Assembly: GCA_964603125.1 (NCBI GenBank)
Contig: CAZRUA010000010.1
Location: forward strand, 1 to 60,077
Length of the DNA: 60,077 nucleotides
Reading direction: 5' to 3'
Source: CAZRUA01 sp964603125
GTDB lineage: Bacteria > Bacteroidota > Bacteroidia > B-17B0 > Aurantibacillaceae
Shown: positions 17,535 through 27,847 of the stretch, one piece after another
How the letters are laid out: each line of letters opens with the position of its first letter
How positions within the stretch are numbered: position 1 is the first letter of the stretch
Notes under the pieces: generated by a model
The model's database searches: none
What the model saw: the letters and a program-made list of their open reading frames with translations, nothing else
Told to the model about the DNA's origin: nothing
Position numbers and translations under genes: made by a program

Positions 17535-18512
17535 CTAGGATTTAGCAAGTTCAGATTTTAAATAGTCAATAATATTTACTTCAATTGGGTCACAACCGTT
17601 TAGGTCGGATAAATAACAACTGACCCAATCAGTAAGATGAATAAGATAAATGGCTTGCTCTAATTTTGAATCGCCTTTGGCAAATATTTCTGTAACACTT
17701 GAAGCGTATTTTGCGAAAATATTTTTGCAAATTTCAGTTCGAGCAATATTTTTATTTAAATCAAAAGATGTTCGTAATATAACAACAGCAAGGTTTTCGT
17801 TTCGTTGTGTCCAACCTACTAATTCGTTATGATTCATTTCAGGAATAACATGATTCCAACACAACATTTTACTGTTTTCGTTTATTTGTTGACGAAATCT
17901 CCAAGCAACTCCTTCATTACTTAAAGAGTAAATTGCAGTAATTTTTTTATCTAATAATTTTGCAATTACTTGTGCTTCAGTTTTTATAGCGTCTAAATTC
18001 TCTGTTAGTAATTTAATGGTTTTTTCTAACTGAGACTCATAAGAATTATCAATTAAACCATATGAAGAAAATACTTTAAAAAGCTGTGTTAATGAGTAAC
18101 CAAGGCAAGTGCGCGGAGGATTACCTCCTGGGATAATTATTTTTGGTAGATTATTTTGTGTGGCAATTTCGTTTACTTTTCCACCACTAGTTACGCAAAC
18201 TATTTGTGCTTTTTGTTGTAAAGCCTGTTGCATTACACTAATAGTTTCCTCTGTATTTCCCGAGTAGGAAGAAATAATCACCAAAGTTTTTTCATTTACC
18301 CATTTTGGTAAAGTATAATCTTTATTTACTAAAACAGGTACTTTACAAGTATCTTGAACTAATTCCGCCATTATTGTCCCGCCTATCCCAGAACCTCCTA
18401 AGCCACTAATCAGAACGCTTTTAACGCCCTCAGTTGGTTTATAGTTAAAAGTTTTTGAAATATGCAGGGCTTCGTTTAATTGCTTTGGAAAGTTTAATAC
18501 GTAATGCTTCAT
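17535..18512 (-). CDS. Bifunctional phosphoglucose/phosphomannose isomerase (SIS domain)
   Basis: It interconverts fructose-6-phosphate with glucose-6- and mannose-6-phosphate. The 325 residues contain two SIS folds. The N-terminal one has SGLGGSGIGGTIMAELV and the sugar-phosphate-binding IISSYSGNTEET. The C-terminal half has the signature EMNHNELVGW, diagnostic for the PGI/PMI family (TIGR02128-like). Found in many Bacteroidota and archaea. Upstream of lipB and likely co-transcribed with it. No key residue appears to be missing. Confidence 0.93.
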   Translation of the reverse strand: MKHYVLNFPKQLNEALHISKTFNYKPTEGVKSVLISGLGGSGIGGTIMAELVQDTCKVPVLVNKDYTLPKWVNEKTLVIISSYSGNTEETISVMQQALQQKAQIVCVTSGGKVNEIATQNNLPKIIIPGGNPPRTCLGYSLTQLFKVFSSYGLIDNSYESQLEKTIKLLTENLDAIKTEAQVIAKLLDKKITAIYSLSNEGVAWRFRQQINENSKMLCWNHVIPEMNHNELVGWTQRNENLAVVILRTSFDLNKNIARTEICKNIFAKYASSVTEIFAKGDSKLEQAIYLIHLTDWVSCYLSDLNGCDPIEVNIIDYLKSELAKS

Positions 18513-18566
18513 AGTGTTTGTTAAGTTCTAAAAAAGGAAGATAAAAGTAAGCAATAAATTTTAAAC

Positions 18567-19130
18567 TTAGTTAAGCAAATTGTTATCAATTAGGTATTTG
18601 GTTTTAAAAATTGCAGCAACGCTTATTCCATCTTTAATTTCGCCTTTTAAAACCATGTTAAAAGCTTCATCAATGTGAAGTTTTTTAACTTGTAAAACCT
18701 CACTCTCTTCGGGTTCAGCCTCAAAAAAGGATAGTTTTTGAGCTATAAAAACAATGGCTAACTCATCGGTGGCTGAATTACTTAAATGCAAACGCATTAT
18801 TTCAGTTAGTTTTTCAGCAATAATTCCTGTTTCTTCCTTTAATTCTCTTTTTGCCGAATCTATTGGTTCGTCAGTAAACTTTCCGCCACCTTCAGGTATC
18901 TCCCAACTATATTCGTTTGTTGGGTATCTGTATTGGCCAACAAGCCAAGTATTATTGTTTTCATCTAAAGGAAGTATACCTATAGCTAAATTTTTGAAAT
19001 TAACAACGCTATAGGTTGCATCATTACCAGCTGGATTAAGCACTTTATGTTTATTAACTGCTATCCATGGCGATTCATAAACTAGCTCTGAATTAAGGGT
19101 TTTCCAAGGGTTTTCTTCTAAGTTATGCAT
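18567..19130 (-). CDS. Nudix hydrolase, ADP-ribose pyrophosphatase-like
   Basis: The 187 residues hold a Nudix box around 81-103 (EGGGKFT ... AKRELKEETGI); the REL-K-EE-T-G-I core that binds the metals is intact. Preceding strands (NTWLVGQYRYPTNEYSWEIPEG) and the later region EPEESEVLQVKKL match ADP-ribose pyrophosphatases, which break down ADP-ribose and similar nucleoside diphosphate sugars. The exact substrate is not certain. It diverges from the giant adhesin gene with a 102-base gap. Confidence 0.88.
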   Translation of the reverse strand: MHNLEENPWKTLNSELVYESPWIAVNKHKVLNPAGNDATYSVVNFKNLAIGILPLDENNNTWLVGQYRYPTNEYSWEIPEGGGKFTDEPIDSAKRELKEETGIIAEKLTEIMRLHLSNSATDELAIVFIAQKLSFFEAEPEESEVLQVKKLHIDEAFNMVLKGEIKDGISVAAIFKTKYLIDNNLLN

Positions 19131-19232
19131 AGCTGCAAAGGTTTTAACATTTGAGCGTTAAAAAAATAGGTTTAGGTATTTTTTAGAAACAATATTTTCC
19201 TTATATTCGTAAGATAAAATAATGTGAATTAT

Positions 19233-22200
19233 ATGTTGATAAACTTACTCAACAAAAAAAATATTTTCCTTTTTCTATTCCTTGGATTGTTGAGCAATGC
19301 TGTTGGACAAAATTTGTTTTGGGTTGGAGGTTCTGGAGAGTGGAATGACCAAAATCATTGGGCTTTAAGCAGTGGTGGTAATGGTGGGGCAGGTGTGCCA
19401 AATGTAAATACCAATGTTTTTTTTGATAGATTTTCTTCAAGGAATCAAACTATAATTAATATTTCATCAGATGTTTCTGTTAAAACTATTGATTTTGGTG
19501 ATGCTCAGGTTCCGTTGTATATTAGCTCAAATAGCACATCAAATTTTATTATTAGTGGTGGACTTGAATTGTCTCCAAAAGTATATTGGAATTTCATGGG
19601 AGATGTTCACTTCTATTCATCATCATTAGATAACGAAATTAATTTTTATGTAAACAAAATTCAAAAGGATATTTATTTTGAAGGGGCTGGTTCGTGGAAA
19701 GTTGCAACGATTGAAGGTGAAACAAATTCTTCTTTCTACCTAAAGGGAGGAATGCTGGACATGAGTAATTCAGGGATTTACATGAAGAATTTTTATGCGA
19801 ATGTAAACCAAGCGAGTATAATTGCTGATAATGCTATATTCAACATTAAAGAAAACTTTTTTATAGGAAATGCATGTTCTATCGTTTCCAGTAAATTAAT
19901 CGCTTTGCTAAACACAGATTCTCAAAAAACTTCTATTCCTGCTTCAATTGCTCGCGGAACATGGGTTGGAGGGAATTCAAACAGTCCATTAGCTTGTACG
20001 GTTTCAAACCCAACAATTACTTTACCAGTATGTTTTGGGGTTTGTAATGGTACTGCTTCGTTTAATTTATCTTCATGTGCTCAAGCTGTAGGTGGCGGTG
20101 CGTATTCTGCGCAGTGGGTATCTGGTTCTTGCGCTACATCATTCGTAAATCCAAATCCTGCAACAATTACAGGTACGCCATATGTACAAAATAATATCTG
20201 TTGTTGTCAGCAGTCATATAACGTTATATTCTTTGAGAATGGTGTGCCTTTTACATCAAAGCCAGTTGCAGTAACTTGTCCTGGTGAAGCAATTGCATTT
20301 CCAACTTTAACTCAACCTTCTTGTAATGGTTTGTGCGATGGAAGAATTGATGTTTTCATTACAGGTGGTCAACCAGATTATGATATTTTATGGACAAGAC
20401 CTAACGCTACTACTTTAAATAATCCGGGCTTAACACCAGGTAATGATTCTATTAAGAACGCGTGTGCAGGTAAGTATTATTTGCAAATTACAGATGCAAA
20501 TGGTTGTGTAAAATTAGACAGTATTGTTTTAGGACAGCCAAGTATTATTACTCCTAATGGAAGTTCAACTCCAATAACATGTTTTAGTGCATGTGATGCA
20601 ACTGCAACGGTAGCGCCAACAGGCGGAACAGGTGCATATTCTTATTCATGGGTAAACTCTGTAGGTACAGTAATTGCCAATACAGCAACGGCTTCAAATC
20701 TTTGTCCAGGAACTTATACATGTACAATTACAGATGCAAATGGTTGTACTGCTACTTACACTGCTGTAATTGCAAATCAAAATGGATATGTTTTAACAAG
20801 TTCACAAACAAATCCTTTATGTTTTGACGTTTGCAATGGAACGGCTACTATTGGTGTTACAACAGGACCAACAGGACCTTATACATTTACTTGGAGTCCT
20901 GCTCCAGGCGGTGGACAAGGAACTACAACAGCTACTGGTTTATGTTCAGGTGTAACATATACTGTAACAATTAGTAATGTGGCAGGTTGTGATACCACAA
21001 GAACATTTACTGTAACAAGCCCTCCATTGTTAGTTTCAAATCCAACATTTACAAGTCCAAGTTGTAATGGCTCTTGTGTTGGAGGTACGATTACTACTGG
21101 TCAATCGGGTGGAACCGCTGGATATACTTACGTTTGGATTGGAGCTACGCCAGATGTTCCTGGAACACAATCAAATATTTGTCCTGGCACTTATGATTTA
21201 GTAGTTATTGATGCTAATGGCTGTAATGATACGGCATCTGTAACTTTAATTGACCCACCGGTTATTAATATAGCGCTTACTCCAACAAACTTATCATGTA
21301 ATGGAGTTTGTGATGGAAGCATTGCAAATACAACATCAGGAGGTACTCCAAATGTGGTAGCTCCTTTTTATAATTTCACATGGGCTGGGCCAACAGTAAT
21401 AGCGGCCGGAACTGAAGATCCTACTTTACTTTGTGCAGGAACTTACACTGTTACAGCAACAGATTCTAGGGGTTGTACTAGAACTGCAACTACTGTTTTA
21501 ACTCAACCTTTAGCTATTACATTAACTCCAACACATACTAACGTAACTTGTTTCGGTGCTAATGATGGCACGGCTAATGTTGTTGCAACAGGTGGTAATG
21601 CTCCAGTAACTTTAGTTTGGGCAGATAATGCTGCGGCACCTTTTCCAAGAACTGGGATGGCGCCAGGTACATACACCGTAAATGCTACTGATGCAACAGG
21701 TTGCCCTGCGTCAGTTACTATTACTATTACACAACCTAATTCTTTCACAGTAGCATTAAATGCAACGGCTTTAGTTTGTAATGGCGGAACAACGGCTCAA
21801 ATTTCTAGTGTAGTAAGTGGTGGTACTCCAACATATACCTATTCATGGGCAAGCACGGGAGTTTGCGCAACAGTGCCAGGAACTCCAAACCAAACTAACA
21901 TGTGCGCTGGAACTTATACTTTAACTGTTACTGATGGAAATACGTGTACAGCGACAAGTCAGATTACTATAGTAGACCCGCCACCAATGACTGTAACTTT
22001 CGCCGTTACAGATATATTATGTCATGGACTTTGCACAGGAGCTATTACTCCAACAGTTGGAGGTGGGACTTTACCTTATACCTATAATTGGCAACCAACA
22101 AATTCTTCTAGTCCAAATCAAACAAATTTATGTGCTAATGTTTATACCTTAACTGTAACGGATGTAAACGGATGTCAAGTGACTGGACAGGATACTGTTA

Positions 22201-25200
22201 AAGAACCTAACGCGCTTGTATTGTCAACTGATACTGTGCCTGTAACTTGTTTTGGTCAATGTAACGGTTCTGCAACTGCAACAGCGGTTGGCGGAACAGC
22301 AGGGTATACTTATTCTTGGACACCTGGCCCAACTGCTGGTGCAACAATCATAAATTTATGTGCTGCGACCTACAATGTTACTGTTACTGATGCTAATGGA
22401 TGTACAGCGTCTTCTACAGCCACTGTTACACAGCCTTTGCCTTTTAGTATTGCAGTTTCAAACATTACGCCGAGTTGTACCGCTGTTCCTTGTTCGGGTG
22501 GTGCCTTAGTTACTCCAACTAATGGAGTTCCTGTAGTTAGTTATAGCTGGTCGGGTGGTCAAAACTCTTCTAATCCAAGTGATTTATGTCCTGGAATAAA
22601 TACAGTAACTGCTACTGATGGAAATGGATGTACATCAACTATAAGTGTAAATATTGCACCAGCTGTTTCTGTAAGTATATCTTCAGCTCAAACCGCTTTA
22701 AATTGTGCGAATGATTGTAATGGAATAGCCATTGCACATGCTGCAGGTGGAACAGGGATCTTATCGTTTGCTTGGGATGGTGGAGCTTTTGTTGCAAATG
22801 ATTCGGTACGAAATAATTTATGTGCAGGAACACATTTCGTTGATGTTATTGATGGAAATGGTTGTGCTACCTCAGATACAATTGTGTTTACACAACCAAC
22901 AGCATTAGTTGCCACTGGTGTTCAACAAAACGTAATTTGTAATAGTGATTGTGATGGTTATGCAACTGTAAGCATTGCAGGTGGAACTCCAGCCTATGTT
23001 TACTCTTGGTCTCCTGGTGGTTCAACAAACGATTCGTTGTTAAATTTGTGCGCAGGAACTTATTCGTGTATAGTAACAGATAATAATGGTTGTAAGGACA
23101 CTGCAAATTTCACGATAACTCAATCGGCTGCAATAACGGCTAATGTTGCAGTTACTTCACCAAGTGCTTGCGGTGTTTCTGACGGAAGTGTTACAATAAC
23201 AACAGCGGGCGGTTCGGGGCCTACAAATCCGACTATTAGTTGGGATGGTGGACCTGCAATTCCTTCACCTTTAACAATTCCAAATTTAGGTGCAGGTTCT
23301 CATACAATAGTTGTTACGGATCCTTCTGGATGTGATTCAACAATATTTGTTTCTATAAGTAATACCACAGGACCAACTTATTCGCATGTGTCAACAGATG
23401 TTACTTGCTTTGGATTATGCAATGGTACAGCCACAGTAACTGCAGTAGGTATTGCTCCAATTACTTATTTATGGCCAGTGGGTGCAACTCCAACTAACCC
23501 AACTCAATCGGGTTTATGTCCAAATACTTATCCTGTACAAATAACAGATGGTACTGGTTGTATAGTTCATGATACTGTTGTAATTGCGGAACCAACCGAT
23601 TTAGTTGATAATCCAACTATAACAGACAATCTTTGTAGTGGCGTTAGCAATGGTTCTATTTTAGTTGCACCAACAGGCGGAACAGGTGCTTATACTTTTA
23701 ATTGGGATTCTGGCGCGCAATCAGCAAATCCTGCAACGGGTTTAAGCACTGGGCCTCATACTTTAATTGTGACGGATGCAAATTCTTGTAATTATTCTTT
23801 CAATTATAATGTGGCATCGCCAACTGCATTGGTTTCAACAATTACAAAAACTGATGTTACTTGTAATGGAAGTTGCAACGGAACAATAAATGTAAGCACA
23901 AGTAGCGGAACAGGACCTTATACTTACACAATAAACGGTGTGGCAACATTGCCAAGTATTTCTGGCTTATGTGCAGGAAACTATACAATTGTAACAACAG
24001 ATGCAAATGGTTGTTCTGATACACAAGTTATAACTATAGTGCAAGGACTTGCTTTAAGCAGTGGATTTATTAAAGCAGATAACAATTGTTCAACAGGATG
24101 TACTGGCTCTGCGAGCTTTACACCAACAGGAGGAGCAATTCCATACTCTTACCAATGGTTTGTTTCAACAGTTCAATCTACTCAAAGTGTATCAGGCCTG
24201 TGTCCGGGTACTTATCAAGGTATTTGCACTGATGCCAATGGTTGCGCTGATTCAGTAACTTTTACAATTAATTTACCAACTGATATTACATTATCTATCT
24301 CTGGAGTTAGTCCTTCTTGTAATGGCGGAAACAATGGAACAGCAACAGTTGTAGCTTCGGGCGGAACTCCATATATTGCAACAACTTCTTATACGTATTC
24401 ATGGTCACCTAATGTGGGTACAAACGCAACAGCTTTATTTTTAACATCACCAGGTTCTTATACAGTTACAGTAACGGATTCACTGGGCTGCTCAAACACC
24501 GCTTCTGTTAATTTAACGCCAAACCCAACATTATTGCCCAACATAACAGATTCACTGCCTAAATGTAATGGATTATGTGATGGACAATTGTTTTCAAACC
24601 CTGTTGGTGGGGTAGGTCCATATACTTATCAATGGGCGTCGGCGCCGCCTTTAAATGCAAATAGTCAAAATCAAACAAATGTTTGTGCAGGAAATTATTC
24701 TTTAATTGTAACTGATGCTGTAGGTTGTAAAGATACATTAGCATATACTTTAACAGAACCGCCTAAAATTGATTTATTGGCATCACTAACACCGCCAACT
24801 TGTGGAGCTGTTCCTTGTGATGGTGCAATAGCAATAAATGTAATTTTCGGAACTAGTCCTTTTACAGTAGCTTGGATTCCACCAGTATCAGGTAATCAAT
24901 TGTTCCAAACTTCGTTATGCGCAGGAATTTATTTAATTGATATTATTGACGTTAATCAATGTAGAGATACTATTCCAATTGGATTAAGTAACTCAAATGG
25001 ACCAATTGTAGATGTTGATTCAGTTAATGTAACTTGTATAGCAAGCTGTAACGGAAGCGCAACAGTTGTTTCGGTTAGTGGCGGAACACCTGGTTATTCT
25101 TATGATTGGACGCCTCCAAATTCACCAACTGATGCTGACTCTATTACAAGCGGTTTATGCGCTGGAACAGTAATATCAGAGGTTACTGATGCTGCAGGAT

Positions 25201-27845
25201 GTAAGACATTTACCCAGGTTGATATGGTTGAACCAAGTATTTTGGATGATAATGAGGCTATAACAAATGCAACTTGTTTTGGAATAAATGATGGAGCAAT
25301 AACTGTAACACCTTCAGGAGGAAATCCAGGATTATATTCTTATTCATTGAATGGTGCAGCTTACACGGCTGCTGCGGCAAGTCATACCTTTACAAATTTA
25401 TCGGCTGGGACAAATACAATAGATATTAGGGATAGTAAAGGTTGTATCACTAGCTTTACTTACACAGTAGGTTCAAATACTCAAGCTTTATATACCTTAA
25501 GTACGGTTAATTTAAATTGTAATGCAGTTTGTGATGGAATGATATCTTTCACAAACTTTAGTGGAGGCACTCCTCCTTATGCTTTCTCATGGAATGATCC
25601 AGCGCACTCAACAGGTTCTACCGTTAGTAATTTATGCGCAGGAACTTATACAGCAACAATTTTAGATGCTACTGGTTGTATTCTCACAGTTGATACTGTA
25701 CTAACAGAAGCACCAGCTATTAATCCAAATGTTAATGTTGTAAATTCAACTTGTGGTGCTTGCAATGGAACAATTAGTATAAATCCTAGTGGTGCAACAC
25801 CTACATATACTTATTTGTGGCCTGATGCAAGCACTAATGATAGTTTGTTAAATGTATGTGCAGGGGTTTATAATTTGGAAATTACAGATGGTGCAGGTTG
25901 TATTACAACTCACACTTTAACTGTAAGTGATTCAACGGCACCATCTGTGACTTTAACTCCTACAAACATTACTTGTAATGCACAATGTAACGGGTCTATA
26001 ACTTCTGCTGTTGCAGGAGGAACTGCTCCATATACTTATTTATGGGTAAGTACTTCAAATACTACTTCTAGTATTTCAGGACAATGTGCAGGTACTTATA
26101 CATTACAAGTTAAAGATGCCGCAGGATGTATTGTCAGTCAAACGGCAAATATTACTGAACCAGCGCCAATGCAGTTAAACCCAACTATTGTTAATCCTGA
26201 TTGCGGGTTATCAAATGGCTCCATTACCTTGGCTCCATCAGGCGGAACAGGTGCGATTGCAGTGCAATGGTTAACAAATCCTCCAGGAGGAACATCTTTA
26301 AACGCAATAAATTTAGCTGCAAATACATATAATATTATTTTAACAGATGGTGCTTCTTGTTCGGATACCTTTGCATTGAACTTAAATAGTAGCAATGGGC
26401 CAATCGTCTCTATTTCGTCTTCTAATGCTACTTGTCCTGGAATTTGTGATGGTACTGCTTCAATAACAATTTCTGGTGGTACATTAAATTATTCGCAAGT
26501 ATGGTCAAATGGTGATTTAACAACAAATCCAACAAACTTATGTCCTGGAACATATACGGTTACTGTTACCGATGGTTTAGGTTGTGTAACAATAGCAAAT
26601 ACAAGTGTTACAGCTCCAACTGCCGTTAGTTTCGCACTCCCAGATTTATTCTTCCCAACTTGTAACAATGATTGCGATGGAGTATTTAACTCAATTGCTG
26701 TTGGAGGACAAATACCTTATACTTACGCTTGGACTCCAGTTCAAACGCCTAGTATAGCAAGTGCTTCCGCATTGTGTCCAGGTAATTATACGGTTACTGT
26801 TACTGATGCAAATGGATGTTCGGCAACTTTAACAGACTCAATTAAAAACCCACCATTGTTGGTTTTCTCAGCTACTTCAGTGAATGCATCATGTAGTAGT
26901 TCAAATGATGCAAGTATTGATGTTACTGTTAGTGGTGGAGTTCCAAATTATAGCTATCAATGGAGCGGGGCTTCAAACGCAAGTACACAAGATTTAAATA
27001 ATATTACAATTGGTTCTTATACACAGCAAATAACAGATGCGAATGGATGTGTTAGAAATATTACAATTAATATTTCATCTACAGATTCAGTTATTGCTGA
27101 TGCTGGCGCTGATTCTAGTTTCTGCGAAGCGGGGCCGTTTACATTAAATGGAAGTAATTCGTTTGTTAATAATGGAACAATAACATACAGTTGGGCACAA
27201 ATACCTTCTCCAACGGTTATTGGCACTAATGCAACTCAAGTTGTTACTCCACCAAACGGAACAACTGACTATCAATTAACTGTAAGTAATGGCGTTTGTA
27301 TTGATATAGATACAATTTCGTTGACTTCATTAGCCGTTCCAACAGCAGATGCGGGAGTTGATGTATCTATAATTATTGGTCAAACAGCAACTTTAGGTGG
27401 GAATCCAACTGGCCCTATAGGCAGTACTTTTTCTTGGTTGCCAGACAGTGCATTCCAATCATTGTTAACTGATCCAAATCCAGTTGTAGCTCCTGATAAA
27501 ACAGTTACTTATACTGTAACAGTTACTAATGGACCTTGTGTAAACACAGATTCGATAACAGTAATCGTGTTGCCAGCAATTGTATTCCCTAATGGTATTT
27601 CACCAAATGGCGATGGTAAAAATGATTTCTGGATAATCGATTTCATTTATATGTTCCCTGAAAATGAGGTTGAAATTTATAACAGATGGGGCGAGTTGCT
27701 TTATGCGAAAAAGGGATATGATAATACCTGGGATGGAACATACAAAGGGAAACCACTGCCAATAGGTACTTACTATTACGTGATTAAATTAAACGATTCA
27801 CATTACGCTGAGCCGTATACTGGACCAATAACAATATTTAGGTAA
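19233..27845 (+). CDS. Giant SprB-like repeat adhesin with T9SS type B sorting domain
   Basis: A 2,870-residue surface protein. I start at ATG 19233-19235 (MLINLLNKKNIFLFLF); the upstream GTG adds three residues. Signal peptide ends SNAVGQ. Residues ~27-260 begin with LFWVGGSGEWNDQNHW, a start common in Bacteroidota adhesins, and look like a beta-helix. Residues ~265-2610 are about 30 SprB repeats (~79 residues each; CNGxCDGS ... GGTxxYxYSW ... NLCAGTYTVTVTDANGC). Two Ig/PKD-like domains follow, then the gliding-motility-associated C-terminal domain (FPNGISPNGDGKNDFWIID ... GTYYYVIKLND), a type B T9SS signal. SprB of Flavobacterium johnsoniae is a mobile gliding adhesin (family knowledge). 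The SprF gene two bases downstream is the expected export partner. Gliding itself is not shown here. Confidence 0.93.
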   Translation: MLINLLNKKNIFLFLFLGLLSNAVGQNLFWVGGSGEWNDQNHWALSSGGNGGAGVPNVNTNVFFDRFSSRNQTIINISSDVSVKTIDFGDAQVPLYISSNSTSNFIISGGLELSPKVYWNFMGDVHFYSSSLDNEINFYVNKIQKDIYFEGAGSWKVATIEGETNSSFYLKGGMLDMSNSGIYMKNFYANVNQASIIADNAIFNIKENFFIGNACSIVSSKLIALLNTDSQKTSIPASIARGTWVGGNSNSPLACTVSNPTITLPVCFGVCNGTASFNLSSCAQAVGGGAYSAQWVSGSCATSFVNPNPATITGTPYVQNNICCCQQSYNVIFFENGVPFTSKPVAVTCPGEAIAFPTLTQPSCNGLCDGRIDVFITGGQPDYDILWTRPNATTLNNPGLTPGNDSIKNACAGKYYLQITDANGCVKLDSIVLGQPSIITPNGSSTPITCFSACDATATVAPTGGTGAYSYSWVNSVGTVIANTATASNLCPGTYTCTITDANGCTATYTAVIANQNGYVLTSSQTNPLCFDVCNGTATIGVTTGPTGPYTFTWSPAPGGGQGTTTATGLCSGVTYTVTISNVAGCDTTRTFTVTSPPLLVSNPTFTSPSCNGSCVGGTITTGQSGGTAGYTYVWIGATPDVPGTQSNICPGTYDLVVIDANGCNDTASVTLIDPPVINIALTPTNLSCNGVCDGSIANTTSGGTPNVVAPFYNFTWAGPTVIAAGTEDPTLLCAGTYTVTATDSRGCTRTATTVLTQPLAITLTPTHTNVTCFGANDGTANVVATGGNAPVTLVWADNAAAPFPRTGMAPGTYTVNATDATGCPASVTITITQPNSFTVALNATALVCNGGTTAQISSVVSGGTPTYTYSWASTGVCATVPGTPNQTNMCAGTYTLTVTDGNTCTATSQITIVDPPPMTVTFAVTDILCHGLCTGAITPTVGGGTLPYTYNWQPTNSSSPNQTNLCANVYTLTVTDVNGCQVTGQDTVKEPNALVLSTDTVPVTCFGQCNGSATATAVGGTAGYTYSWTPGPTAGATIINLCAATYNVTVTDANGCTASSTATVTQPLPFSIAVSNITPSCTAVPCSGGALVTPTNGVPVVSYSWSGGQNSSNPSDLCPGINTVTATDGNGCTSTISVNIAPAVSVSISSAQTALNCANDCNGIAIAHAAGGTGILSFAWDGGAFVANDSVRNNLCAGTHFVDVIDGNGCATSDTIVFTQPTALVATGVQQNVICNSDCDGYATVSIAGGTPAYVYSWSPGGSTNDSLLNLCAGTYSCIVTDNNGCKDTANFTITQSAAITANVAVTSPSACGVSDGSVTITTAGGSGPTNPTISWDGGPAIPSPLTIPNLGAGSHTIVVTDPSGCDSTIFVSISNTTGPTYSHVSTDVTCFGLCNGTATVTAVGIAPITYLWPVGATPTNPTQSGLCPNTYPVQITDGTGCIVHDTVVIAEPTDLVDNPTITDNLCSGVSNGSILVAPTGGTGAYTFNWDSGAQSANPATGLSTGPHTLIVTDANSCNYSFNYNVASPTALVSTITKTDVTCNGSCNGTINVSTSSGTGPYTYTINGVATLPSISGLCAGNYTIVTTDANGCSDTQVITIVQGLALSSGFIKADNNCSTGCTGSASFTPTGGAIPYSYQWFVSTVQSTQSVSGLCPGTYQGICTDANGCADSVTFTINLPTDITLSISGVSPSCNGGNNGTATVVASGGTPYIATTSYTYSWSPNVGTNATALFLTSPGSYTVTVTDSLGCSNTASVNLTPNPTLLPNITDSLPKCNGLCDGQLFSNPVGGVGPYTYQWASAPPLNANSQNQTNVCAGNYSLIVTDAVGCKDTLAYTLTEPPKIDLLASLTPPTCGAVPCDGAIAINVIFGTSPFTVAWIPPVSGNQLFQTSLCAGIYLIDIIDVNQCRDTIPIGLSNSNGPIVDVDSVNVTCIASCNGSATVVSVSGGTPGYSYDWTPPNSPTDADSITSGLCAGTVISEVTDAAGCKTFTQVDMVEPSILDDNEAITNATCFGINDGAITVTPSGGNPGLYSYSLNGAAYTAAAASHTFTNLSAGTNTIDIRDSKGCITSFTYTVGSNTQALYTLSTVNLNCNAVCDGMISFTNFSGGTPPYAFSWNDPAHSTGSTVSNLCAGTYTATILDATGCILTVDTVLTEAPAINPNVNVVNSTCGACNGTISINPSGATPTYTYLWPDASTNDSLLNVCAGVYNLEITDGAGCITTHTLTVSDSTAPSVTLTPTNITCNAQCNGSITSAVAGGTAPYTYLWVSTSNTTSSISGQCAGTYTLQVKDAAGCIVSQTANITEPAPMQLNPTIVNPDCGLSNGSITLAPSGGTGAIAVQWLTNPPGGTSLNAINLAANTYNIILTDGASCSDTFALNLNSSNGPIVSISSSNATCPGICDGTASITISGGTLNYSQVWSNGDLTTNPTNLCPGTYTVTVTDGLGCVTIANTSVTAPTAVSFALPDLFFPTCNNDCDGVFNSIAVGGQIPYTYAWTPVQTPSIASASALCPGNYTVTVTDANGCSATLTDSIKNPPLLVFSATSVNASCSSSNDASIDVTVSGGVPNYSYQWSGASNASTQDLNNITIGSYTQQITDANGCVRNITINISSTDSVIADAGADSSFCEAGPFTLNGSNSFVNNGTITYSWAQIPSPTVIGTNATQVVTPPNGTTDYQLTVSNGVCIDIDTISLTSLAVPTADAGVDVSIIIGQTATLGGNPTGPIGSTFSWLPDSAFQSLLTDPNPVVAPDKTVTYTVTVTNGPCVNTDSITVIVLPAIVFPNGISPNGDGKNDFWIIDFIYMFPENEVEIYNRWGELLYAKKGYDNTWDGTYKGKPLPIGTYYYVIKLNDSHYAEPYTGPITIFR
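20020..27075 (+). repeat. Array of ~30 SprB repeats (~237 bp each)
   Basis: Counted by the pattern 'C-x-x-x-C-x-G ... GG-x-x-x-Y-x-Y-x-W ... C-A/P-G-T-Y ... N-G-C'. Thirty units are recognisable. 21 have the full four-cysteine pattern, 7 lack the inner two cysteines together, one (around 21770-21955) has a displaced cysteine, and the first unit is atypical. Copies are divergent at the DNA level, so the array is old rather than freshly amplified. Confidence 0.85.
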
Positions 27846-27847
27846 AC

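Noticed and set aside
21503..23106. Several minus-strand open frames of 60-80 codons inside the adhesin gene
   Set aside because: They are shadows caused by the biased Thr/Asn/Gly-rich repeats; composition is low-complexity and there is no start context.
20020..27075. Regular repeats that could suggest a CRISPR array
   Set aside because: The period is about 237 bases, the units are coding and diverged, and they keep one open frame; it is a protein repeat array.
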